Counted from the stretch's first letter, positions 35,701 through 44,325 are shown. The stretch is DNA of 64,000 nt from Thalassospira sp. ER-Se-21-Dark (GCF_017922435.1 NZ_VDEZ01000001.1:1364001-1428000), one strand, 5' to 3'. The notes: generated by a model not told the origin, from the sequence alone. Translations and numbers: made by a program.

Positions 35701-36537
35701 CTGATTGATTTGTTCGACAGTGCGGTACGCGCGGTGGCCGGGCAAACCGATGAACCAGATGATCTCAATCCGATTGCCGTGCGGATAAGGGCCGAAACCG
35801 AAAAACTCCGCGCTACGGGAATGGACGCGGATCAGGCGGCCCGACAGGCTGGCTTCCGGGTGTTTGGCTCCAAACCCGGTGCCTATGGGGCCGGTTTGCA
35901 GGCGATGATTGACGAAAAACTCTGGGAAGATGAAGACGATCTTGCTGACGCCTACCTTGCCTGGGGCAGTTATGCTTATGGCAATGGCGCCGAGGGCACG
36001 GCGGCACGCGATCTGTTTGAAACGCGCCTCGCCAAGGTCGATGCGATTGTCCACAATCAGGACAACCGCGAACATGATTTGCTGGATTCCGATGACTATT
36101 ATCAGTTCGAAGGCGGAATGACGTCTGCTGTGCGCAGTCTGTCGGGCAAACAGCCGACAGTTTATCACAGCGATCATTCCCGCCCGGAAAGCCCGAAAAT
36201 CCGCACCCTCGAAGAGGAAATCGCCCGTGTCGTTCGGGCGCGTGTCGTGAACCCCAAATGGATCAAGGGCGTGATGCGCCATGGCTACAAGGGCGCGTTC
36301 GAAATGGCGGCAACAGTTGATTATCTGTTTGCCTTCGCCGCCACCGCGCGCTGCGTTGCCGATCATCACTTTGATCTGGTTTATGACGCCTATCTCGGTG
36401 ATGCCGAGGTGCGCGATTTTATCGCCGATCATAATCCCGACGCGTTGCAGGACATCAAGGACCGCCTGAATGAGGCGATTGAACGTGGGCTGTGGCAGCC
36501 GCGTCGCAACAGTGTTTCCGTCGATCTGGGAGTGTAA
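32773..36537 (+). CDS. cobN: Cobaltochelatase subunit CobN
   Basis: 1254 residues, close to the usual CobN length. Typical blocks include VILRSL-like strand pairs at the N-terminus, VAMVMANYPNKDARLGNGVG near residue 385, DAIIHFGKHGNMEWLPGK near 555, and ALGLSVWGTSNMRTGGDDIAQ near 905. In the aerobic route CobN, with CobS and CobT chelatase subunits, inserts cobalt into hydrogenobyrinic acid a,c-diamide. No chelatase CobS/CobT partner is in this window. It is the third gene under the riboswitch, 100 bp after cobW. Confidence 0.94.
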   Translation: MHLLAAQPGMVTDGSEAVDLGQQPGDVVILSAAESELACLAGAQARLVDAFGDETPSLRLASLLQLGHNMSVDLYIDDVLSDAKFIIVRILGGRGYWDYGIEQLVALARAKDIPLVLLPGDDQPDAELLSLSTVKGREYQNIWRYLIEGGPQNSENLLRLIYENLNSNVNWKWSPAAPLVKAGGYWPGKSQASLDEICTYWVKNQPVTPIIFYRSLVQAANLDVIDALVEELCANGLNPLPIFVASLKDPLAAALVEDWLAETSADLILNTTGFAISVPGSERKNGPFDAVDAPVFQVVLSGGGEEAWREGVNGLAARDIAMNVALPEVDGRILSRAVSFKGSAGKDDLTQIDLVKYIPVRDRVAFTAELAANWVRLRKSNTSARKVAMVMANYPNKDARLGNGVGLDTPAGMVETLRAMQGEGYRVNDLPKDGDALIAAIKAGPTNDFKSLTTRDIRVTLQRADYQKAFDALPKAIRDQVFEAWGDSKNDPFYLAGQDAFALSILPLGNVVVGLQPARGYNIDPLESYHSPDLVPPHNYFAFYIWLRDVFGVDAIIHFGKHGNMEWLPGKSLALSEDCFPEAVFGPTPHFYPFIVNDPGEGTQAKRRAQAVILDHLTPPLTRAESYGPLKDLEALVDEYYDAAAVDPRRLVILKRDILELAIRIGLDRDCGIEVGEDEESALAKLDNYLCELKELQIRDGLHIYGKAPEGDLLTDLLVALARLPRGSDSGPKASLHRAIAKDILDDPAFDPLDCAFAEFWPGSKPEILAHYDGEDIGPWRTTGDTVERIELLARDLVRGAVKAEPAWSAVCDVISDIETTIRPAVVGCGPAEIEGLLRGLAGKFVEPGPSGAPTRGRPDVLPTGRNFYSVDTRTVPTPAAWQLGWKSAELLLERHVQDHGEWPSALGLSVWGTSNMRTGGDDIAQALALMGVRPTWDSASRRVTGVEIMPASVLGRPRVDVTLRISGFFRDAFPGLIDLFDSAVRAVAGQTDEPDDLNPIAVRIRAETEKLRATGMDADQAARQAGFRVFGSKPGAYGAGLQAMIDEKLWEDEDDLADAYLAWGSYAYGNGAEGTAARDLFETRLAKVDAIVHNQDNREHDLLDSDDYYQFEGGMTSAVRSLSGKQPTVYHSDHSRPESPKIRTLEEEIARVVRARVVNPKWIKGVMRHGYKGAFEMAATVDYLFAFAATARCVADHHFDLVYDAYLGDAEVRDFIADHNPDALQDIKDRLNEAIERGLWQPRRNSVSVDLGV

Positions 36538-36721
36538 TGTCAACTGTTGCTTGTTATTGGAATCACGGGAATTTTACCGTCGGAACAAACCGGGCAGTTG
36601 AAACGTTACGTTTTCGCACCATATCTCAATTAACCAACTGTTAATAAGTTGTGAGGGACGGGGCACCCCTATCGGATCGCCTGCATGGGAAGCAGGTTGA
36701 TTGAACAGATCGGAGGCCGCG
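36538..36721. promoter_or_regulatory. Spacer between cobN and the next gene
   Basis: A 184-bp AT-rich stretch with no clear terminator by eye. It probably holds the promoter of the hypothetical gene at 36722. Confidence 0.3.
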
Positions 36722-37423
36722 ATGGATATCAAGACCAACGTTCGTTTGCCAGATTATCTGCAAACTCCAATGCCTGCCCATGACAGGCATGCAGATATCG
36801 TCAACTCCCTGCTTTCTGATTTCGACATGCCAGACTGGTTGCGTGCAGATTTGCACGGCAACGGGCGCTATCGCCCGGCACGCGGTGCCATTCGCGCAGT
36901 TCTGGATGTCCGTGAACGTTTCAACGGCGTGCATCGGCCGGTAACGTTTGATGAATTCCATGTCGGCATGACAGAGCTTGCCCATCACCTTCCGGGTCCG
37001 GACCAAACCAAGTTTGAAATCAATGCCAAGGTGAAGATTTACTGGCGCTACCTGCAAGGGGTCGAACGTCAGGTTTGGCGGACGGCAATTGCGGTTGCCC
37101 ATCTTCGTCTGGATCACTTCCCGGTGGTGCGTGAATTCAAAACCCTGATTGAACAGGTCGCGATCAGCCGTGATTGGCTGGAAAAACGCCTTGAGGTGGT
37201 CGAGAAAAGCTTCCAAAGCCCGGCCGGCGCGCGTAACGAGGCCGTGCGCAAGGCCTTGGACCGCCTGCGCCGCATGTCGCCCGGGGATCGCCTGCAATTG
37301 TTTAACAAGGCCCGGATGCGCCGCCCGGAACTGCGCAATATAGACATGCGCGAACCCGATAAATGGGCGGATCTGGTGACCAGTGACCTTGGCCTGACAA
37401 CAGGCCAAAGTGCCAATTGGTAA
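36722..37423 (+). CDS. Hypothetical helical protein
   Basis: A 233-residue soluble protein that I do not recognise. It is rich in Arg and helical segments, e.g. LRLDHFPVVREFKTLIEQVA and AVRKALDRLRRMSPGDRLQL. No signal, membrane span or catalytic motif is visible. ATG 36722 is chosen because GGAGG lies 5 nt upstream (36712-36716). A terminator follows 24 bp after the stop, so it is probably monocistronic. Confidence 0.7.
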   Translation: MDIKTNVRLPDYLQTPMPAHDRHADIVNSLLSDFDMPDWLRADLHGNGRYRPARGAIRAVLDVRERFNGVHRPVTFDEFHVGMTELAHHLPGPDQTKFEINAKVKIYWRYLQGVERQVWRTAIAVAHLRLDHFPVVREFKTLIEQVAISRDWLEKRLEVVEKSFQSPAGARNEAVRKALDRLRRMSPGDRLQLFNKARMRRPELRNIDMREPDKWADLVTSDLGLTTGQSANW

Positions 37424-37446
37424 AGCTGGGCCAACTTGGATCGGAT

Positions 37447-37478
37447 AAAAGCGCGGTCATTGGGATCGCGCTTTTTGT
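37447..37478 (+). terminator. Rho-independent terminator
   Basis: AAAAGCGCG (37447-37455) pairs with CGCGCTTTT (37467-37475), followed by T-rich sequence. It ends the transcript of the hypothetical gene at 36722. Confidence 0.75.
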
Positions 37479-37540
37479 TTGCGGGATTGTCTTGGCTTGC
37501 GTGCGCGGGCAAACTCGGCACCCAACGTCACGGAAGCAAG

Positions 37541-38371
37541 ATGCATCGCGAGAAGAACTCGGTTTCAAAATCCTTTTGTCTGTGGGCAGGCATCCTCCTC
37601 TGCCTGCTGTCGCATGGGCAAACCGCACAGGCGGATACCGCAAAAGAATGGACACCCGTCCCAAACGGCCGGTTTCACTGGCAGCTTCAAGGCATACTTG
37701 ATGTCGATGACGCCATCCGCATTGTAGGCGTCGATCTTTTTGATGTGTCCGCCGATCAGGTCGCCACTTGGCGCGCGGCCGGCCAGTATCCGATTTGCTA
37801 TATCAATGTTGGTGCGGTTGAAGATTGGCGGGATGACGCGAAGGCGTTTCCGGAAGATGTGATCGGTGCGCCCTATTGGGGGTGGGATGGCGAAAACTGG
37901 CTTGATATCCGCCGGTTTGAGCTTTTTGCCAATGTGATCACGGCCCGTCTTGATCTTTGCCGTGACAAGGGATTTCTGGCGATTGAGCCTGATAACATTG
38001 ATGCCTTTGAAGGCGATCAAAGCAGCAAGCCAACCGGTTTTGACATCACGCGCGCCGACCAGTTGCGCTATGTGAATTGGCTGATCACTGAGGCCCATAC
38101 GCGCGGTCTTGCCATCGGGCAGAAAAATGTTGCCGATCTTGTGCCGGATCTTGTCGATCAGATGGATTTTGCCTTGCTGGAATCGGCCCATCGGCTTGGC
38201 TTCATGGAGGATTTTGATCCCTATGTATCCCAAGGAAAGCCTGTTTTTGCCGTCGAGTATCTTGACGAAGGTGCCGATCTGACGGCTTTTTGTCCGGCGG
38301 CGCTTGCCCACGGATTTCAAGGCGTGATCGCCAATCTGGATCTTGATCAAACGCCGCAAAACTGCCCTTGA
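37541..38371 (+). CDS. Secreted GH114-like (endo-alpha-1,4-polygalactosaminidase-type) protein
   Basis: About 276 residues with an N-terminal signal peptide ending AQA at about residue 31. Then follow WQLQGILD, the DLFDVS strand, YPICYINVGAVEDWRDDA, LAIEPDNIDAF and VFAVEYLDEGADLTAFC, which match the TM1410/GH114 TIM-barrel family. Some members cut galactosamine-containing polysaccharide. The acidic residues in EPDN and EYLD are likely catalytic. ATG 37541 places the signal peptide correctly; the upstream TTG 37436 overlaps the terminator. The cobO gene follows 53 bp later. Confidence 0.75.
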   Translation: MHREKNSVSKSFCLWAGILLCLLSHGQTAQADTAKEWTPVPNGRFHWQLQGILDVDDAIRIVGVDLFDVSADQVATWRAAGQYPICYINVGAVEDWRDDAKAFPEDVIGAPYWGWDGENWLDIRRFELFANVITARLDLCRDKGFLAIEPDNIDAFEGDQSSKPTGFDITRADQLRYVNWLITEAHTRGLAIGQKNVADLVPDLVDQMDFALLESAHRLGFMEDFDPYVSQGKPVFAVEYLDEGADLTAFCPAALAHGFQGVIANLDLDQTPQNCP

Positions 38372-38424
38372 TCCCGGTAGGACTTTCGCCGCATTCTGGG
38401 CCGACATCTCAAAGGGAAGAAACA

Positions 38425-39051
38425 ATGACCGACAAAAGCCAGCCAGACGTCGATATCAATGCGCGCCATGATGAAAAAATGAAGAAAATCAAGGCCGCGC
38501 GCGACAAGATGATGGCCCAGAAGATCGACAAAAAGGGCCTGATCATTGTTCATACCGGCAAAGGCAAGGGCAAGTCTTCCTCGGCCTTTGGCATGGCGAT
38601 GCGCTGTGTCGGCCATGATATGAAAGTCGGCGTTGTCCAGTTCATCAAGGGTGGCTGGGAAACTGGCGAGGCAAAGCTTCTTAAAAAATTCCCCGATCTC
38701 TGTGAATTCCACGCCATGGGGGCAGGCTTTACGTGGGAAACCCAGAACCGGGCACAGGATGTCGCCCTGGCCCGTGAAGCCTGGAACAAGGCATTGGAAA
38801 TGTTGCGCGATCCAAGCTATTCGATGGTGATCCTCGATGAGATCAATATCGTTCTGCGCTATGATTTCCTGCCGCTTGAGGACGTGCTTGAAGCACTCGC
38901 CAACAAACTGCCTGATCAGCATATCGTGCTTACCGGGCGCAATGCCCCGGATACCTTGATCGAGGCGGCCGATCTGGTCACGGAAATGACCATGGTCAAA
39001 CACCCGTTCCGTGAACAGGGCATCAAGGCACAGATTGGTGTCGAGTTCTGA
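38425..39051 (+). CDS. cobO: Cob(I)yrinic acid a,c-diamide adenosyltransferase
   Basis: 208 residues. IIVHTGKGKGKSSSAFGMAM is the P-loop of the CobA/CobO/BtuR family, with VGVVQFIKGGWETGE, MVILDEINIVL and IVLTGRNAPDTLIEAADLV as further blocks. It attaches the adenosyl group to the reduced cobalt. The N-terminal ~35 residues are charged, as in alphaproteobacterial CobO. ATG 38425 lies after GGGAAGAAAC. cobQ follows 51 bp later. Confidence 0.95.
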   Translation: MTDKSQPDVDINARHDEKMKKIKAARDKMMAQKIDKKGLIIVHTGKGKGKSSSAFGMAMRCVGHDMKVGVVQFIKGGWETGEAKLLKKFPDLCEFHAMGAGFTWETQNRAQDVALAREAWNKALEMLRDPSYSMVILDEINIVLRYDFLPLEDVLEALANKLPDQHIVLTGRNAPDTLIEAADLVTEMTMVKHPFREQGIKAQIGVEF

Positions 39052-39102
39052 TCCGGCCTTGATCATTTAGCGGATCACTTACAAGAAAGTTTTGAAACCG
39101 GA

Positions 39103-40623
39103 ATGAGTGCGCAATCCGTCCCCGCTCTGATGTTGCAAGGTACCGGTTCCGATGTCGGGAAATCCTTGCTGGTGGCCGGATTGTGCCGTGCCTATGCCAG
39201 ACGTGGCCTGCGGGTGCGTCCGTTCAAACCGCAAAACATGTCAAACAATGCCGCCGTTACCGATGATGGCGGCGAAATCGGCCGCGCGCAGGCGCTTCAG
39301 GCGCGTGCGGCGGGTGTTGCCACATCAGTTCATATGAACCCGGTTTTGCTGAAACCGCAAAGCGACATTGGGGCGCAGGTTGTGGTGCAGGGCAAAGTCC
39401 TGACCAGCGCCAAGGCACGTGATTATTATCGCCTAAAACGCGATCTGTTGCCCAAGGTGGTCGAAAGCTTCGAGATCATGGCAAGTGATGCCGACCTTGT
39501 CCTGATCGAAGGTGCCGGCTCACCTGCCGAGGTCAATCTGCGGGCGTCCGATATTGCCAATATGGGCTTTGCCGAGGCCATAGGCGTTCCGGTCATTCTG
39601 GTCGGCGATATTGATCGTGGCGGGGTGATTGCCTCCATCGTTGGCACATATGCGCTACTGTCCGAGGATGACCGCCGCTGGCTCAAGGGCTATGTGATCA
39701 ACAAATTTCGTGGCGATGTGTCGCTGTTTGAACCAGCCACCGGCATCATTCATGAGCGCTGCGGGCTTAAAAGTTACGGTATCGCAACGTACTGGCCGAG
39801 TGCCTACAAGCTGCCTGCCGAAGACGGTGTGGCGCTGGAAAAGGTCGGGAAATATCACCGCAAGGCCGGGAATGAGGGGGACGCAGTCCTGCGCATCGCG
39901 GTGCCGCATTTACCGCGTATTGCCAATTTTGATGATCTTGATCCGCTCGCGGCCGAGGATGATGTTGAATTGCTGGTGATCAAGCCAGGGCAAGTGATCC
40001 CGGGCGATTGTGACCTTGTGCTGCTGCCGGGGTCAAAATCGACTATGGCCGACCTTCGGTTCCTCAGGGAGCAAGGCTGGGATATCGATATTCTCGCCCA
40101 TCACAGGCGAGGTGGCCATGTGATCGGCATTTGCGGCGGGTATCAGATGCTGGGTCGTATGGTCCATGACCCGGACGGGGTCGAAGGCGCGCCGGGAAGC
40201 GAGGCTGGCCTTGGTTTGCTTGATGTTGAAACCGTCATGGCGGGCGACAAGACGCTGCGCAAAACAGCCGGACTGACGGTTGGCGAGCATATTGTTCTTG
40301 CCGCCGGAACATCCGTCGATGGCTATGAAATCCATATGGGCCGGACCGATGGCCCGGATCGGGCGCGAAGCTGGCTTGATCTGGATGGTGTGGTGGATGG
40401 CGCGATCAGTGGTGATGGGCGGGTTCTGGGGTGCTACCTGCACGGGCTGTTTGGCAGTGATGATTTCCGTCATGCCTTTCTGGCTGTATTGCGATCGGAC
40501 GAGGCACACAAAATGACGCATTTTGAGGCCAGTATTGATGCGGCCCTTGATGAATTGGCCGATCATCTTGAAGCCTGCCTTGATCTCGATGGCATGCTGG
40601 AACTGGCAAAAAGCCGGGCGTGA
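39103..40623 (+). CDS. cobQ: Cobyric acid synthase
   Basis: 506 residues. LMLQGTGSDVGKSLLVAGLC is the N-terminal ATP-binding block, FKPQNMSNNAAV and EGAGSPAEVNLR are characteristic, and the C-terminal glutaminase half has VIGICGGYQMLGRMV with the nucleophilic cysteine. It amidates the b, d, e and g side chains of adenosylcobyrinic acid a,c-diamide. It forms a pair with cobO. Confidence 0.95.
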   Translation: MSAQSVPALMLQGTGSDVGKSLLVAGLCRAYARRGLRVRPFKPQNMSNNAAVTDDGGEIGRAQALQARAAGVATSVHMNPVLLKPQSDIGAQVVVQGKVLTSAKARDYYRLKRDLLPKVVESFEIMASDADLVLIEGAGSPAEVNLRASDIANMGFAEAIGVPVILVGDIDRGGVIASIVGTYALLSEDDRRWLKGYVINKFRGDVSLFEPATGIIHERCGLKSYGIATYWPSAYKLPAEDGVALEKVGKYHRKAGNEGDAVLRIAVPHLPRIANFDDLDPLAAEDDVELLVIKPGQVIPGDCDLVLLPGSKSTMADLRFLREQGWDIDILAHHRRGGHVIGICGGYQMLGRMVHDPDGVEGAPGSEAGLGLLDVETVMAGDKTLRKTAGLTVGEHIVLAAGTSVDGYEIHMGRTDGPDRARSWLDLDGVVDGAISGDGRVLGCYLHGLFGSDDFRHAFLAVLRSDEAHKMTHFEASIDAALDELADHLEACLDLDGMLELAKSRA

Positions 40624-40842
40624 CAGGGCGCATTTAAGCTTTCTGTCAGGCATGAGCGTTACGTATAGCAAAATTGCACTTTCGCGCACTTGAAGGTCTT
40701 TACTTCGCGCGCGTTGCATGGTTTGAGATATTTTGCAGTTCCGGGTTGGAAACGAACCGGCTTCGTTGCGGTTTATGGAATGTTTGCGCCCCCATGCCGG
40801 GTCTTTGCGAAACGTTCATCTTGGTCGGGTATCTTCACGCTC

Positions 40843-41517
40843 ATGCGTCAGTTATATCATTTTTGGCTTTCACCTTTTTCGCGCAAGGTCCGTCTGGTCC
40901 TGGCCGAGAAAAAGCTCGATTTCGAACTCACCGCTGAACCGGTATGGGAACGGCGTGACGATTTCCTGCTGCTTAATCCGGCCGGTGAAGTGCCTGTGCT
41001 TAAGGAAGAAGACGGGACGGTGCTGTGTGATTCCAGCGTCATCTGCGAGTATCTCGACGAGGTGTACCAGGACGAGCCGAAACTGTTTGGATCCGACCCC
41101 AAGGAACGTGCTGAAATCCGCCGCCTTGTCGCGTGGTTTGATGGCAAATTCAATCGCGAGGTCACTGACCATCTGTTGGGTGAGAAGCTCCTGAAACGCT
41201 TCTTCTCGACCGGCACCCCCGATACCAAGGTCCTGCGTGCCGGGCGCACCAATGGCGCCTACCACATGGATTATATCGGCTGGTTGTTTGAACGTCGGAA
41301 CTGGCTTGCCGGTGATCATCTGACCATGGCCGATCTTGCGGCTGCCGCACAGGTATCCGTGATCGACTATATGGGCGATATCAACTGGTCAAAACATCCA
41401 CGCGCCAAGGACTGGTACATGCGGATCAAAAGCCGCCCTGCAATGCGCGATATTCTGGCAGATCGGCAGGCAAGTTTCCCGCCATCAAGTCATTATGCGG
41501 AACTGGATTTTGAATGA
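40843..41517 (+). CDS. Glutathione S-transferase family protein
   Basis: About 224 residues. The N-terminal thioredoxin-like domain starts YHFWLSPFSRKVRLVLAEK and has the cis-proline block GEVPVLKEEDG and the glutathione-binding DSSVICEYL. The C-terminal helical domain has WLAGDHLTMADLAAAAQV. It is a cytoplasmic GST; the substrate is unknown. ATG 40843 is chosen because the family N-terminus aligns there. The stop overlaps the following methyltransferase gene by 4 bp. Confidence 0.88.
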   Translation: MRQLYHFWLSPFSRKVRLVLAEKKLDFELTAEPVWERRDDFLLLNPAGEVPVLKEEDGTVLCDSSVICEYLDEVYQDEPKLFGSDPKERAEIRRLVAWFDGKFNREVTDHLLGEKLLKRFFSTGTPDTKVLRAGRTNGAYHMDYIGWLFERRNWLAGDHLTMADLAAAAQVSVIDYMGDINWSKHPRAKDWYMRIKSRPAMRDILADRQASFPPSSHYAELDFE

Positions 41518-42326
41518 AGGATTCATCCATATCTGATGAATTCTATCCTGAAGGCGGGTTAAATACCGCCAGTTACGATCTTCGCGCTGATCTTGATCGT
41601 AAGATTTTTGAAGACCCCATTCCCTTTTATACGCGTCTGGCGACCAGCCTTGCGCATGAAAATGGCGTGCTTGAACTGGGCTGCGGCACGGGCCGGATCA
41701 GTGCCGCGATTGCCAGGCTTGGTGTCGTGGTCGAAGGCCTTGATCTGTCACCCGCCATGCTGGGTCAGGCGCGCGCCAATTATCCCGATCTGACATGGCA
41801 TCTTGGCAATATGTGCGACTTTGATCTGGGGCGGCAGTTTGATCTGGTGATCATCCCGTTTCGCGGACTTCAGGAAGTCACCGATGCCAAGGGTCAGCGT
41901 CGCGCCCTTGAACGGGCCTTATCCCATCTGAAACCCGGTGGGGCGATCGCCCTTGATCTGATGGACCCGGATTTGCGCTATTGCCTGCCAGAAGGTGACC
42001 CGGAGCACGTCGAACTGCCGATCTTTCCGATGCCAGAGGGCGTCGGGCAACCGGGCAGTCGGCTTCGCATCACGGCGATGGAACGCACCAATGATCCCCT
42101 GACCCAAAAGTTCAGCGAACATTGGCGGTTTGAAGAAATTAACGATCAGGGCGATGTGATTACGCGCGAGGATTGCTGGCATCACCTGCGCTGGGTTCAT
42201 CGCAGTGAAATGCGGCTGATGTTGGAGCTATCCGGTTTCGTTTCGATATCCGAATTTTCGGATTTCCAGGGCGATCCCCCGAAATATGCCAGCAATCAGG
42301 TCTGGATGGCAAAACGGCCGGACTGA
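41514..42326 (+). CDS. Class I SAM-dependent methyltransferase
   Basis: 270 residues. GVLELGCGTGRISAAIARLG is the SAM-binding loop, VEGLDLSPAMLGQARANYPD is the acidic loop, and LKPGGAIALDLMDPD is the strand-4 post-motif. The acceptor is unknown. ATG 41514 overlaps the GST stop by 4 bp, so the two are coupled. The tetrapyrrole methylases are a different fold, so this is not one of the corrin methylases. Confidence 0.85.
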   Translation: MKDSSISDEFYPEGGLNTASYDLRADLDRKIFEDPIPFYTRLATSLAHENGVLELGCGTGRISAAIARLGVVVEGLDLSPAMLGQARANYPDLTWHLGNMCDFDLGRQFDLVIIPFRGLQEVTDAKGQRRALERALSHLKPGGAIALDLMDPDLRYCLPEGDPEHVELPIFPMPEGVGQPGSRLRITAMERTNDPLTQKFSEHWRFEEINDQGDVITREDCWHHLRWVHRSEMRLMLELSGFVSISEFSDFQGDPPKYASNQVWMAKRPD

Positions 42327-42336
42327 TGCCCGGCCG
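42315..42336. terminator. Palindromic hairpin at the methyltransferase stop
   Basis: CGGCCGG (42315-42321) pairs with CCGGCCG (42330-42336) around the TGA stop codon. It lies between convergent genes. A T-tract is not convincing. Confidence 0.4.
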
Positions 42337-42372
42337 CTCAATTGCGTCTACTGGTGTTTATCCGTTAGCTGC

Positions 42373-43401
42373 TCAGTTGCCGGCGAATTTCGCGGCACTG
42401 GTCATGGTTTCAGCACGTTCCTCATTGGTCAGCGGCACAAGGCCGTTATCCGCCAGAAGGCCTTCTTCACCAATCACCGCTTCCGAGACATAGGTCGAGA
42501 TAAAGTCACCCAGGCTCTGAACCAGCTGTTGATGGTCATCCTTGACGTATAGGTAAAGCGCACGCGATGCCGGATAGCTGCCATCAAGGATGGTTTCATA
42601 ATCCGGCTCGATCCCGTTGATCGGGACACCCTGAAGGCGTTCGCGGTTGCGCTCCAGATTGTTAAAGCCCATCACGCCGTATGAGGTCGGATCTTTTTCA
42701 AGCTTGCTGATCACCAGCCGGTCATTCTCGCCCGCCTCGATATAGGCCCCGTCTTCGCGAAGGGTCCGGCACAGCAGTCGGAAGCTGTCAGGATCGGTTG
42801 CCTCAAGGCTTGCGATGTCAGAAAACGTTGCACAACCCTGATCAAGCAAAAGCTGCCCCATCAGGTCGCGCGTACCCGAAGTCGGCGGCGGGCCATAAAC
42901 GCGGATTTTAAGGTCCGGCAGGCTGGGATCGATATCAGACCATTTTTCATGCGGGTTTGGCACACTTGCGCCATTGACCGGAACGGTCCGCGCCAGGGCG
43001 AGATAAAGCTGGCGGGCGGTAAGTTCCATACCCGGTGCTTCGCGGGAACCCAGCATGACAATGCCATCATAGCCGATCTTGATTTCGCTGATGTCGCGCA
43101 CAGAATTTGCCGCGCAAATTGCGGTTTCCGACCCAGTGATCGGGCGCGATGCGTCAACGATATCGGGGAACTCTGCGCCAATGCCGCCACAAAACAGCTT
43201 GAAGCCGCCGCCTGAACCGGTGCTTTCAACCACCGGGGCCGGTGCGCCGGTGGTTTTGGCGAAATGTTCGGCGACCTTGGTGGTCAGCGGAAAGATTGTC
43301 GAAGAACCGACAATCCTGATCTGATCGCGGGCCATTGCGGCATGTGATGTCAGAAGTGCCATCGATGCGGCAAGGGTAGCCAAGGCAAACGTGCGACGCA
43401 T
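42373..43401 (-). CDS. Periplasmic phosphate-binding-type ABC transporter protein (PstS-like)
   Basis: About 342 residues. The signal peptide MRRTFALATLAASMALL ends near AMA at residue 25. The mature part has IRIVGSSTIFPLTTKVAEHF, STGSGGGFKLFCGG, DASRPIT and YGPPPTSGTRDLMGQLLLD, which are the ligand-binding loops of the PstS/SphX group. It should bind phosphate in the periplasm, but no pstC, pstA or pstB is beside it. ATG 43401 has GGGGGA upstream; the earlier codon at 43461 would spoil the signal peptide. Confidence 0.85.
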   Translation of the reverse strand: MRRTFALATLAASMALLTSHAAMARDQIRIVGSSTIFPLTTKVAEHFAKTTGAPAPVVESTGSGGGFKLFCGGIGAEFPDIVDASRPITGSETAICAANSVRDISEIKIGYDGIVMLGSREAPGMELTARQLYLALARTVPVNGASVPNPHEKWSDIDPSLPDLKIRVYGPPPTSGTRDLMGQLLLDQGCATFSDIASLEATDPDSFRLLCRTLREDGAYIEAGENDRLVISKLEKDPTSYGVMGFNNLERNRERLQGVPINGIEPDYETILDGSYPASRALYLYVKDDHQQLVQSLGDFISTYVSEAVIGEEGLLADNGLVPLTNEERAETMTSAAKFAGN

Positions 43402-43506
43402 TTCGTCCCCCAAAACGTATCCGGTGATGGTCCGGCAAATGGTTCTACCGGTCATATACAAGGAAATCGGTCACCGTGAACCTGTTTTCTAAACTGACGG
43501 TCCCCG

Positions 43507-44325
43507 TCAGTTCGATTCGGTGCGAACATCCATCTTCTCTATATTCGCTTTTGCCGCGTCAGCAACAGGGGTTCCATTTGAAAGTTCTATGACAGTTAAC
43601 CAGTCCTGCCGTGCAAGATCGGTATCACCGGCAATCTGATGGAGCTTGCCGCGTTCGAAAAGCGCCTGAACATTCCGGGGTTCCCGGTTCAGAACTTGTT
43701 TGATATCAGTCATTGCCAGATCGTAACTTTCTAGTAGCCGCCAGGCCGATGCCCGGTAAATCAGGGCCTCGGTATGATCAGGTTGAAGATCAAGTGCGGC
43801 ATTGAGGTCATCAATCGCCTCCCAATACTGCCCGGCAAGGCCAAGTGCCATGGCACGATCGACCCAAAGCTGCGGGTTGTTGGGCACCAGTTCAAGCGCG
43901 CGGCTTTGATCGCGCCAGGCGAATTCAAGGTTATCGGCCATCATCCAGGCCTGACCGGCCTGGGCCAGCATCCCGGCAACCACACCGGGCCCGGCCGTAC
44001 TGTCCTTGGCAAGTGCGTCAAGACGGGTGGCGGCTTCTTCATATTTGCCAAGCGATATCAGTGCCACGGCAACACAATGGCGGGCCGGTTCCCCGCCACC
44101 CAGGTCGCGCCAGGCAATCGCGCTTTCAAATCCGTCTTCGGGTTTGAGTTGGGCCAGCTTGATGCAGTCACGATATTGCTGGCTTTCTTCCTGTGTCATG
44201 CCACCGTTGCTTTCGGTCTGGGCCTTGGCGGAAGGCAATCCTGCGCCATAGATGCCGACAAACCCCGCCAGACACAGCAAGCCTGTGGCGCGCGCTAGGA
44301 ACGAGGTCGCGAAAAGTCGTGACAT
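43507..44325 (-). CDS. Periplasmic tetratricopeptide-repeat protein
   Basis: About 272 residues. An N-terminal signal peptide (about 1-35, ending SAKA) precedes at least four TPR units: SLGKYEEAATRLDAL, ALELVPNNPQLWVDRAMALG, ALDLQPDHTEALIYRASAWR and VLNREPRNVQALFERGKLHQ. TPR proteins act as binding scaffolds. The partner is unknown. It lies 105 bp upstream of the PstS-like gene on the same strand. ATG 44325 has a GGAG site. Confidence 0.82.
   Translation of the reverse strand: MSRLFATSFLARATGLLCLAGFVGIYGAGLPSAKAQTESNGGMTQEESQQYRDCIKLAQLKPEDGFESAIAWRDLGGGEPARHCVAVALISLGKYEEAATRLDALAKDSTAGPGVVAGMLAQAGQAWMMADNLEFAWRDQSRALELVPNNPQLWVDRAMALGLAGQYWEAIDDLNAALDLQPDHTEALIYRASAWRLLESYDLAMTDIKQVLNREPRNVQALFERGKLHQIAGDTDLARQDWLTVIELSNGTPVADAAKANIEKMDVRTESN

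Noticed and set aside
32773-36537. CobN as a magnesium chelatase H subunit (BchH/ChlH)
   Set aside because: The length and blocks are shared between the families, but the neighbours are all cobalamin genes and a cobalamin riboswitch lies upstream; no bacteriochlorophyll genes are present.
37436-37540. TTG start for the GH114 protein at 37436
   Set aside because: It would put the upstream terminator inside the coding region and bury the signal peptide about 35 residues into the protein.
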